Below are positions 6,413 to 12,106 of a stretch of 12,106 nucleotides of DNA, one piece after another. The translations under genes were made by a program, and so were the position numbers. Position 1 is the stretch's first letter; every line of letters begins with the position of its first letter. The notes beneath the pieces were generated by a model that searched no databases, was not told where the DNA came from, and was given only the letters and a program-made list of their open reading frames with translations. Source of the stretch: an uncultured Collinsella sp. (GTDB lineage Bacteria; Actinomycetota; Coriobacteriia; Coriobacteriales; Coriobacteriaceae); contig URHQ01000061.1 of the NCBI GenBank assembly GCA_900547655.1, positions 1 to 12,106 of the forward strand. Direction: 5' to 3'.

Positions 6413-6464
6413 GGCCGCCCTTCGGGTTCGGCCACCACAAAGGAGGGCAGACGCCTTTGTGGCG
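6413..6464. repeat. Hairpin repeat family B, copy 2, with an adjoining GC-rich hairpin
   Basis: CCACAAAGG (6435-6443) pairs with CCTTTGTGG (6454-6462), with one further pair (6433/6464) beyond a mismatch. It is a more diverged copy of the stems at 4849 and 7388. Immediately before it, GGCCGCCC (6413-6420) can pair with GGG (6424-6426) and CGGCC (6429-6433) around a two-base bulge. No T-run follows. Confidence 0.65.
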
Positions 6465-6491
6465 ATTGGGTCCCAACGGCCCGTGCTTTGG

Positions 6492-6497
6492 TATACC
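6492..6497 (+). promoter_or_regulatory. Possible -10 element for the HAD phosphatase gene
   Basis: TATACC lies within the palindrome GGTATACC, 55 bases before the gene. A TTGGGT at 6466-6471 is the only -35-like match, with an over-long 20-bp spacer. Confidence 0.3.
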
Positions 6498-6552
6498 ATG
6501 TACGCCGTTCACGAATACACCCCATATCGCCGCACAACCCAGAAAGGCCCCC

Positions 6553-7374
6553 ATGGACATCACCTTCAGCCACATCAAAGCCGTGTTCTGCGATATCGAC
6601 GGCACGCTGCTCACGAGCCAGCACACGGTGTCCCCGCGCACCGTGGCGGCGATCCGCGCCCTGCGCGAGCGCGGCGTGCTCTTTGGCCTGTGCACCGGGC
6701 GCGACGCCCACGCGACCGAGGCCATGTACGAGCTCTGGGGCATCGAAGGCCTGGTGGACGTGCTCGTGGGCTGCGGTGGCGCCGAGGTCATCGACCGTGC
6801 GCACGACATCAACGAGCTGAGCTATCCGCTACCGGGCGAGACCATCGCGCGCATCTGCGAGCACATGGCAGACCTGCCGGCAACGCCCGTTTGCCCTCGG
6901 GACGGCGTACTCTATGTGCCCGAGAGCAATGCGTGCGTCGAACACCTGTCGCGTGTCGACGGCGTGCCCTACAAGGTGGTCGACTTTGCCGAGTTTTTGC
7001 GCGAGCCGCAGACCAAGGTGATGTTTACCATGGCGCCCGAGGTAATGCCGCAGGTCATTGAGCGGGCGTCGACGCTCGCCGATGACACCGTTAAGGCGGC
7101 GGCTCTGCAAACCACGCAGCGGCTCTACGAGTTCATGGATCCGCGCGTGTCCAAGACGCGCGGCCTTGTGCGCGTGGCGGAGCTCAACGACATGGAGCTC
7201 CAGAACATCTGCGTGTTTGGCGATGCCGATAACGACACCTGCATGGTGGCCGACGCCGGCGTGGGTGTGGCCATGGCAAATGGCAGCGATGCCACCCGCT
7301 CCGCCGCCGATTTTGTAACCGCCAGCAACGACAAAGACGGCATCGCGATTTTTATCGAGGAGCATCTGCTGTAG
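6553..7374 (+). CDS. Cof-type HAD-IIB family hydrolase (sugar/nucleotide phosphatase)
   Basis: 273 residues, the usual size of Cof/YidA-type haloacid dehalogenase phosphatases, which remove phosphate from sugar phosphates, FMN or similar small substrates in the cytosol. All four HAD motifs are visible: motif I 'FCDIDGTLL' with nucleophile D14 and acid/base D16; motif II 'LCTGRD' with T48; motif III lysine K201 in 'VSKTRGL'; motif IV 'FGDADNDTCMV' with D224 and D228 for Mg2+. The C2-type cap occupies about residues 85-190. 'AGVGVAMANGSDATRSAADFVTASNDKDGIA' (235-265) is the classic Cof C-terminal signature. The start is ATG 6553 with AGAAAGG at 6541-6547; a longer reading frame from 6361 runs through repeats A3 and B2 and is rejected. 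Substrate cannot be told from sequence. Confidence 0.95.
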   Translation: MDITFSHIKAVFCDIDGTLLTSQHTVSPRTVAAIRALRERGVLFGLCTGRDAHATEAMYELWGIEGLVDVLVGCGGAEVIDRAHDINELSYPLPGETIARICEHMADLPATPVCPRDGVLYVPESNACVEHLSRVDGVPYKVVDFAEFLREPQTKVMFTMAPEVMPQVIERASTLADDTVKAAALQTTQRLYEFMDPRVSKTRGLVRVAELNDMELQNICVFGDADNDTCMVADAGVGVAMANGSDATRSAADFVTASNDKDGIAIFIEEHLL

Positions 7375-7387
7375 CGCAGGGGGAGAA

Positions 7388-7420
7388 CCGCCACAAAGGG
7401 AGCAGGCACCTTTGTGGTGG
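7388..7420. repeat. Hairpin repeat family B, copy 3
   Basis: CCGCCACAAAGG (7388-7399) and CCTTTGTGGTGG (7409-7420) form a 12-bp stem with one G-U pair and a nine-base loop nearly identical to that of copy 1. It lies 13 bases after the HAD stop, where it may stop transcription, though no T-run follows. Confidence 0.8.
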
Positions 7421-7564
7421 CCTCAGGCGATTTGGGTGAATTGATGCCTAAAATCTGCGCGAAAATTCAAATAACGTTGTCTGAACATCATGCTTCTAAC
7501 CACCGATGGGTTAAAGATATTCTCATCAGTTTGGTAGGATATTCCTTCCGGTTAATGACCTACC

Positions 7565-7613
7565 GCTCACGGTCGATTTTCGACCGTGAGCAGGATGTTT
7601 GCTCTTGAGCAAA
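7565..7613. promoter_or_regulatory. Tandem hairpins upstream of the pilus operon
   Basis: The first hairpin is a perfect 12-bp stem, GCTCACGGTCGA (7565-7576) with TCGACCGTGAGC (7580-7591), and a three-base TTT loop. The second, TTTGCTC-TT-GAGCAAA (7598-7613), follows after six bases. Neither has a T-run, so they fit an operator or RNA structure as well as a terminator. Confidence 0.5.
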
Positions 7614-7707
7614 ATGTTGTGCAAATAAATCTAATGCCATTAAAAAAATAATGGGCAACTAAATTACCAGCATAAACAAAAAATAGATAGCGAATAAACA
7701 AAGGTAA

Positions 7708-7790
7708 ATCTGAGCAAATGTCAAGAGAATTGAGAATTCGCTACAAAACTATCGGTTTTCTTGCTCAGATGTTCAAACAATCGCTACAAT
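7708..7790 (+). promoter_or_regulatory. Candidate promoter with inverted operator repeat for the pilus operon
   Basis: ATCTGAGCAA (7708-7717) and TTGCTCAGAT (7761-7770) are perfect 10-bp inverted repeats 43 bp apart. The second covers the best -35 candidate, TTGCTC (7761-7766), which is 18 bp before TACAAT (7785-7790). TCGCTACAA also recurs directly (7738-7746 and 7781-7789), the second copy covering the -10. A regulator bound at the right arm would block the -35. The assignment is inferred. Confidence 0.4.
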
Positions 7791-7805
7791 ATGGATTACT
7801 AAGCG

Positions 7806-7826
7806 TGCGCAATTACAGATTGCGCA
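7806..7826 (+). promoter_or_regulatory. Dyad in the pilus operon leader
   Basis: TGCGCAAT (7806-7813) and ATTGCGCA (7819-7826) form a perfect 8-bp inverted repeat with a five-base spacer. It sits between the candidate -10 and the ribosome site GGGGAGGAG (7866-7874), and could be an mRNA hairpin or a dimeric-protein site. Confidence 0.4.
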
Positions 7827-7880
7827 GATACGTTTGATAGTGAAAGAGCAAGATCGCGGTCTCTTGGGGAGGAGACATCG

Positions 7881-10800
7881 ATGAAAGCGAATTCAGAAAA
7901 AACTAAGCAGAGTAAAAAAGCGACGCGCCGTGTACTGGCAGGCGTTTTGTGCGGAGCCTCCGTGTTGAGCCTGGTACTGTCGCTCGTCATGCCTCCGATC
8001 TCGCAGGCCATTGCCAACGATGTCCAGACGGTTTCTGCCGAGGAAACTGTGATGGGGGGGGGTTCCTCAAGTGAGTCTGCTGATGTAGACAACACCGCTA
8101 GCGGGGATGCCGAAAAGCTGAATAGCGACGATGCCGAGGGCGACGAAGCTGGCGACGATAGCCAGCCTGAGGAGCAGCCCAAGGATGAGTCGCAGGCAGA
8201 AGATGATGAAGCGATGGGTGCTAGCGCTGTCTCATCAGCCGAGGAGGCTGCGGAGAGCAAAGAGGCAACCACAGACATTACTAATGCCGAGGACTTGCAG
8301 CTAAAGCTTCTGGCCGTTGGGAAAAATCAAGCTGCCAGCTTTACGCTTACAGCTAATATTGACTATGCTGATGAAATCACGCTTGGAAATAGTAACAGTA
8401 AGATTACGCTGGACCTAAAAGGTCATAAAATCAAGCACACAGGCAACAATTCAAACAAGCCGCTTTTCAGCGTGTGCAATGGTGCCGAGTTTACAATTAC
8501 GGATAATCCTAATCAGACGGATAATCCTAATCAGACTGGTGATAGGCCCTTATCAAGCAGGGTACTGGATGATCAAGGCCAGAAGTTCACTCCCGATTAT
8601 TATGGCAATAATGCCAAGGTCGGCTATGACAACGGCATCCCGAACAAGCTCATCTATTACGTAACCACGTCGTCCGTTAACGGTACGGGTACGGGCACGA
8701 CGGAAACGCTTGAAACACATGAGGCCAACATCGAGGGTGCAATTGTCTCAACTGCGCCCAAGGGTTCCACATTGAAGCTCATCAACGTCTACGCGGGCGG
8801 CAAGTTTAACCTTCAGGGCGGTACGCTTACGCAGAAAGAGGGCTGCGGCGTCGGCCACCTCATCTATGCCGAGAACGGCTCTACCGTCAATATGAGCGGT
8901 GGCTACGTTTGCGGTGCAACCTCTAATAGCCGTGGCGCAGGCATCGAACTTGGCGTCAAGGACGGCAATGGTGCCGCCCTCAACCTCATCAATGGCGTGA
9001 TCGCAGGTAACTGCGCTGGCGTTGGCGGCGGTGTGTACGCTAGCGGTGTCGGTGTGCCCGCTAACGACCCTAACAAAACCATGACCAAAATCAACATGCT
9101 CGGTGGCGTAATCTCCGGTAATAGCACGCTCGACATGGGATTCGGTGGCGGCATTATGGCCGAGGGCGGCATCGTGACCGTTTCTGGTGGCTATATCACG
9201 AATAATAGAATGGCTAAATTTTGCAGCCACGATGGCAACGGTGACCATGGCGGCGCTGGGCTTGCTGCCAATAACGGCGCCCATGTTACCATTTACGGTG
9301 GCCAGATTACTGGCAATTATTCTGCAGAAGCTGGCGGCGGCGTTTACGTTACCAATCTTGATCAACCAGGTATGGCATGGCTCGACATTACGGGAGGAAT
9401 TATTGCCTCTAACGTGAGCTACCGATCTGAAGGTGCCGGTATCCGAGTGGGCCAGAAGGTTGACGCGATGATTTGGGGCACTCCAGGCAACAACGACACT
9501 CCAGGCAGCAAAGTCTACATCACTAATAACCACTGCATGTCTCGCTTTGACTGGGGCGGTGGCGGTATCTTCGTCCAGGGAAACTCGAATGCGAATATGG
9601 AAAAGACCGCTGGTAGATTATTTGTATACAACTCGTACATTAGCAGCAATACCGCTGGTGGCTATGGCGGCGGCGTAGCAGTCTGCCCCACGGGCAAGAC
9701 GTTGGTAACGAACACTAACGGCACGGCAATCTTTGGCAATTTGTCTGCCAAAGATGAGTATGATGGCGATGACCATCCTAGCCATCCTAATGAACCTAAT
9801 ATAAAACATGCTTACGACCCAAAGGCGAATACCGGCAATGACTTTTCACCCCATCTTTCAGGTGGTGGTAATAATAAGACTGAAGATAGAGATGCATACA
9901 AATCGAAGGTGTTTCGCAGGAACGGTCATGCCGATTTCTTCCTTGCGGCAAAGGCTGGCCATACTGATCCGATTGCGGCAGTAATCGGCAAGATGCTCGG
10001 CGGCGGAGATGCCAAGTATTCGGGAAGCAAAGAACGCAGTGATAACAAAGAACCCAGTGATAACAATGAACTCTATGAGGCTATCAATATCCCTGCCAAT
10101 GGCGGCGTGAAGATTTATCGGAGCGTCGGTCTGTCTTCGGGTGTCACAGCTGGAAGTGATGAAGCGAGTAAAGCGCAGGAAGCTGCCGGAACTTTCATCA
10201 CGGGCAACTATTCCTGGGACCATGGCGGCGGAATCATGTCGAATGGCGATCTGTACTTGGGTCAGCCTGCGGATACGTACGTCTACCCGAGCCTTAAGCT
10301 GAAGGCGACCAAGGCGCTGAAAAATCAGCAGGCCAATCAAGACATGAAGTTGGTCAAAGACAAGTTCTCTTTCTCGGTCTACCGTAAGGATGATGACGCG
10401 ACGGAGCCCTCTTGGAATGACAAGACATTCAACAGTGGCGGCTGCACCTTGGTCGGAACCGCCAAGAATGATGAGAGCGGTAACATCACCTTTGACCTTG
10501 GCGAACAGTACATTGATAAGGCTGTTAAGGCTTATGAGATTACATACTACTTGGTCGAAAATGCTGGCAATGATCCCGGCATTACGTACGATCCCGACAT
10601 CACGTACGACCCAGCCGTGTACAAGATTGTGGTGAAGGTTCAGGACAACACAACGCAACTCATGAGTGTGCCTAGCAGGGAAAATCCAAACTTGGAGGTT
10701 CCTCTTTGCGTTCACAACTACACGATCACAAGCGTGAGTCTGGGAGATTCAACTAACCCGCTGGAAAAGAACGAGCAAGGCTATTATTCGATTGTCGGCC

Positions 10801-11462
10801 CCGACGGGGGAAAGACCTTCACCAATAAGTACACTCCGTACACACCCAGTGGCTCCTGGACTCCTAAGGCGACTAAGGTCGTTGTGGGTGGCGAGATGAA
10901 GGAGTTTACGCTTCAACTTGCGAAAGACAGCAGATTTAGAAAAGAAGACATCGTCGGAACTGCCGTGACCTCTGGCGATAAAAAGAAGCAGACGCTTCCG
11001 TTCATCTTTGATAAGGGGATTGCGTACACGCTCTCTGATATCACGAAGGATTCCTACACTGCTGGTGGCTCTACGGGTCGTGGCGCCTCCAAGACCTTCA
11101 CGTACTATATGCGCGAGAAGAACGATAGCTCGATATTCTCGCACTACAAGTTCGACAAGTCGGTCTATAAGTTCACGGTTACGGCAACGGATGACACCGA
11201 AGGACATATCGACTGTGCGGTGACCTACAGGAAGGGAACCGTTGACTCCGACGGTACGTGGAAAAGCACCGATACCAAGGACCACAAGTTTCCCGACACT
11301 ATCCCCACCTTCACCAACACCTACTCCACCTCTTTGCCCCTTTCTGGTATGTCGGGCGTCACTCTGACGTACCTTGCCGGCACAGCGGTGCTTTGCGCTG
11401 CTGCGGCCTGGATGCACATTCGTCGCAAGGCGAATGCGAAGGGAGGTAAGCGTCGTGAATAA
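7881..11462 (+). CDS. LPXTG-type anchored surface adhesin / ancillary pilin: beta-helix plus two Spy0128/FctA-like isopeptide domains
   Basis: 1193-residue cell-wall protein, probably the tip or ancillary subunit of a sortase-built pilus. In order: a Lys/Arg-rich n-region and hydrophobic signal core with likely cleavage after AIA (45); an acidic Ser/Glu/Asp stalk (about 53-130); a beta-rich entry region; a glycine-rich right-handed beta-helix (about 285-620), seen as repeats such as 'GGGVYASG', 'GGGIMAEGG' and 'GGGVYVTN' alternating with 'GGxIxxN'; a charged interruption (620-735); one more helix turn (740-795); two pilin isopeptide-linkage domains, with K811/E893/N982 and K999/E1079/N1146 as candidate Lys-Asn bond triads (each ends 'FTNKY' or 'FTNTY'); then sorting signal LPLSG (1152-1156), a hydrophobic helix and the tail RRKANAKGGKRRE. 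Start ATG 7881 has GGGGAGGAG upstream. It overlaps the next gene by 8 bp. Codons 58-61 contain a G9 tract. Base composition is less G+C-rich than its neighbours. Confidence 0.93.
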   Translation: MKANSEKTKQSKKATRRVLAGVLCGASVLSLVLSLVMPPISQAIANDVQTVSAEETVMGGGSSSESADVDNTASGDAEKLNSDDAEGDEAGDDSQPEEQPKDESQAEDDEAMGASAVSSAEEAAESKEATTDITNAEDLQLKLLAVGKNQAASFTLTANIDYADEITLGNSNSKITLDLKGHKIKHTGNNSNKPLFSVCNGAEFTITDNPNQTDNPNQTGDRPLSSRVLDDQGQKFTPDYYGNNAKVGYDNGIPNKLIYYVTTSSVNGTGTGTTETLETHEANIEGAIVSTAPKGSTLKLINVYAGGKFNLQGGTLTQKEGCGVGHLIYAENGSTVNMSGGYVCGATSNSRGAGIELGVKDGNGAALNLINGVIAGNCAGVGGGVYASGVGVPANDPNKTMTKINMLGGVISGNSTLDMGFGGGIMAEGGIVTVSGGYITNNRMAKFCSHDGNGDHGGAGLAANNGAHVTIYGGQITGNYSAEAGGGVYVTNLDQPGMAWLDITGGIIASNVSYRSEGAGIRVGQKVDAMIWGTPGNNDTPGSKVYITNNHCMSRFDWGGGGIFVQGNSNANMEKTAGRLFVYNSYISSNTAGGYGGGVAVCPTGKTLVTNTNGTAIFGNLSAKDEYDGDDHPSHPNEPNIKHAYDPKANTGNDFSPHLSGGGNNKTEDRDAYKSKVFRRNGHADFFLAAKAGHTDPIAAVIGKMLGGGDAKYSGSKERSDNKEPSDNNELYEAINIPANGGVKIYRSVGLSSGVTAGSDEASKAQEAAGTFITGNYSWDHGGGIMSNGDLYLGQPADTYVYPSLKLKATKALKNQQANQDMKLVKDKFSFSVYRKDDDATEPSWNDKTFNSGGCTLVGTAKNDESGNITFDLGEQYIDKAVKAYEITYYLVENAGNDPGITYDPDITYDPAVYKIVVKVQDNTTQLMSVPSRENPNLEVPLCVHNYTITSVSLGDSTNPLEKNEQGYYSIVGPDGGKTFTNKYTPYTPSGSWTPKATKVVVGGEMKEFTLQLAKDSRFRKEDIVGTAVTSGDKKKQTLPFIFDKGIAYTLSDITKDSYTAGGSTGRGASKTFTYYMREKNDSSIFSHYKFDKSVYKFTVTATDDTEGHIDCAVTYRKGTVDSDGTWKSTDTKDHKFPDTIPTFTNTYSTSLPLSGMSGVTLTYLAGTAVLCAAAAWMHIRRKANAKGGKRRE
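8054..8062 (+). repeat. G9 homopolymer tract (possible contingency locus)
   Basis: Nine consecutive G in codons 58-61 of the surface adhesin. Loss of one G gives a TAG at 8086-8088, and gain of one gives a TGA at 8072-8074, so both alternative lengths cut the protein soon after the signal peptide. The tract as read is in the ON frame. Confidence 0.85.
8502..8537 (+). repeat. 18-bp tandem duplication encoding DNPNQT twice
   Basis: Two copies of GATAATCCTAATCAGAC plus one base, differing only in the last position. Near-identity at the nucleotide level implies a recent duplication. Confidence 0.9.
9480..9509 (+). repeat. 18-bp partial tandem duplication (TPGNND/TPGS)
   Basis: ACTCCAGGCAACAACGAC is followed directly by ACTCCAGGCAGC, i.e. 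one full 18-bp unit and two-thirds of another. Confidence 0.7.
10029..10070 (+). repeat. 18-bp tandem duplication (KERSDN/KEPSDN/NE)
   Basis: AAAGAACGCAGTGATAAC, then AAAGAACCCAGTGATAAC (one base different), then a partial third copy AATGAA. It lies in the charged interruption of the beta-helix. Confidence 0.85.
10581..10616 (+). repeat. 18-bp tandem duplication (ITYDPD/ITYDPA)
   Basis: ATTACGTACGATCCCGAC and ATCACGTACGACCCAGCC are adjacent and more diverged than the other pairs. They sit in the first isopeptide domain, just after the candidate catalytic Glu strand, where the family normally has a single 'TYD' turn. Confidence 0.75.
11441..11446 (+). promoter_or_regulatory. Ribosome binding site of the major pilin gene
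   Basis: GGGAGG lies inside the final codons of the adhesin gene, eight bases before GTG 11455. It supports the overlapping GTG start and translational coupling. Confidence 0.75.
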
Positions 11463-12106
11463 GAAAGTTTGCTCCTTCCCGATCTTGTTTGCGCTGCTTA
11501 CCCTCCTGATCGGCACCTGCGCGGTTGTGTTCCCCGCTTCCGCGCAGGCCGCGCCGACCTCGACCGGTTCCATCACGGTGAGCGGCACCGTGGCGCGCAG
11601 CTACGACGCCTACCAGATCTTTAGCGCCAACGTCGTCGACGGCGACAGCGACGCCAAGACCGCCACCGATCTCGCCTGGGCAAGCGACGCCGTGCGCGAC
11701 GCCGCGCTGCCCGTGCTGCACAGCGCTGGCATGCCCAAATCCCAGACCACCGCGCAGGAAGCTTCCGAGTGGCTCAACGCCGATTCCCACCTTACGAGCG
11801 CGCTGAGCGCACAGCTCGCTCGTTCCCTCCAGAGCTCTGACGCCGAGTCCGTGGCCCTTAACGCGGGCACGGCGGCCGAGCTGCCCTGTGGCTACTGGCT
11901 CATCGTCGCCGACGACGACGCCATTTCCCAGAACGAAGCCGGCACCGCGCCGATCATGGCCCTGGTCGGCGGCAGCGCCGTCACCGTCAAGCCCAAGGCG
12001 GCGACCCCCAAGGTCGCCAAGCACGTGCTGGAGGACGGCACCGCCGCCTGGCAGAAGGCCGCCGACGCCACGGTCGCCGACGACCTGTACTGGCGCCTCT
12101 CTGCCA
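11455..12106 (+). CDS. Isopeptide-forming major pilin (backbone) subunit, N-terminal 217 residues
   Basis: Secreted fimbrial backbone protein of the SpaA/SpaH/EbpB type, cut off by the window end. A GTG start gives MNKKVCSFPILFALLTLLIG and a signal peptide likely cut near residue 33 (ASAQA|AP). Residues about 38-178 form the N-terminal D1 pilin domain: 'GSITVSGTVARSYDAYQIF' (38-56) is the typical first strand pair, and 'LPCGYWLIVADDD' (143-155) with 'APIMALVGGSAVTVKPK' (165-181) are its last strands. K181, in the 'VxVKPK' segment corresponding to the pilin YPK motif, is the best candidate for the inter-subunit cross-link. 'TPKVAKHVLEDG' starts the second domain, with K189 as probable isopeptide Lys. 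It overlaps the adhesin stop by eight bases. A C-terminal LPXTG signal and a class C sortase gene would be expected further on. It is much more G+C-rich than the adhesin. Confidence 0.92.
   Translation, partial: MNKKVCSFPILFALLTLLIGTCAVVFPASAQAAPTSTGSITVSGTVARSYDAYQIFSANVVDGDSDAKTATDLAWASDAVRDAALPVLHSAGMPKSQTTAQEASEWLNADSHLTSALSAQLARSLQSSDAESVALNAGTAAELPCGYWLIVADDDAISQNEAGTAPIMALVGGSAVTVKPKAATPKVAKHVLEDGTAAWQKAADATVADDLYWRLSA

Larger units (their letters stand above)
7375..7880. other. AT-rich regulatory region upstream of the pilus operon (506 bp)
   Basis: Holds repeat B copy 3 (7388-7420) and then about 450 bases clearly richer in A+T than the flanking genes. It contains hairpins at 7565-7591 and 7598-7613, a weaker CCATTA-A6-TAATGG dyad at 7637-7654, the separated inverted repeat 7708-7717/7761-7770, a likely promoter at 7761-7790 and a leader dyad at 7806-7826. 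An open frame at 7414-7608 has no ribosome site or family match that I can see and is not called. No RNA gene is recognised. Confidence 0.6.

Noticed and set aside
6361..6552. N-terminal extension of the HAD phosphatase to 6361
   Set aside because: The extra 64 residues are translations of repeats A3 and B2; the ATG at 6553 has a ribosome site and starts right before the HAD motif I strand.
991..7420. CRISPR array made of the repeated hairpins
   Set aside because: Copies are kilobases apart, palindromic and separated by genes; no regular spacers or cas genes.
7414..7608. 64-codon open frame before the pilus operon
   Set aside because: GTG start inside repeat B copy 3, no ribosome site, no family resemblance, and its end overlaps the 12-bp hairpin.
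7708..7770. Invertible promoter bounded by the 10-bp inverted repeat
   Set aside because: The repeats are only 10 bp and 43 bp apart, too short and too close for known site-specific invertases, and no recombinase is in the window. An operator pair is more likely.

Overview
The window looks like the chromosome of a G+C-rich Gram-positive gut actinobacterium of the class Coriobacteriia, most likely Collinsella or a close relative. This is an inference. It rests on high-G+C codon use, strong GGAGG-type ribosome sites, GTG starts, sortase-anchored pilus proteins, and small intergenic hairpin repeats that I associate from memory with Collinsella genomes. No rRNA, tRNA, CRISPR array or recognisable transposase gene was found.

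Layout. 1-839 (minus strand) is the N-terminal part of a MATE-family multidrug/cation antiporter, with a MerR-type promoter dyad just upstream. All other genes are on the plus strand. 1157-2194 encodes an orphan protein with a C-terminal PD-(D/E)XK nuclease-like domain (DUF559/Vsr type); its gene lies exactly between two near-identical 65-bp hairpin elements. 2426-4790 is a molybdenum cofactor operon: moaA followed after 4 bases by a moaC-mobB fusion. Together they make cPMP from GTP and supply a MobB-type GTPase for a later step. It ends in a terminator built from a second repeat family. 5055-6335 is an MFS transporter with a leader containing two tiny ORFs and a hairpin. 6553-7374 is a Cof-type HAD phosphatase.

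7375-7880 is an AT-rich, 506-base regulatory region with several dyads. It precedes a pilus/adhesin operon. 7881-11462 encodes a 1193-residue cell-wall-anchored protein: signal peptide, acidic stalk, glycine-rich beta-helix, two Spy0128/FctA-like isopeptide domains and an LPLSG sorting signal. 11455 to the window end is a major-pilin-like backbone subunit, translationally coupled to it. A class C sortase would be expected just beyond the window.

The strongest unusual signals are: (1) a run of nine G in codons 58-61 of the adhesin, where either a +1 or a -1 change causes a stop within 11 codons, the layout of an on/off phase-variation switch; (2) four separate 18-bp (six-codon) micro-duplications in the same gene; (3) three copies of a 65-bp hairpin with 19-bp arms that are essentially identical while the loops diverge, plus a second family of three shorter hairpins; and (4) a palindrome-flanked orphan nuclease gene.
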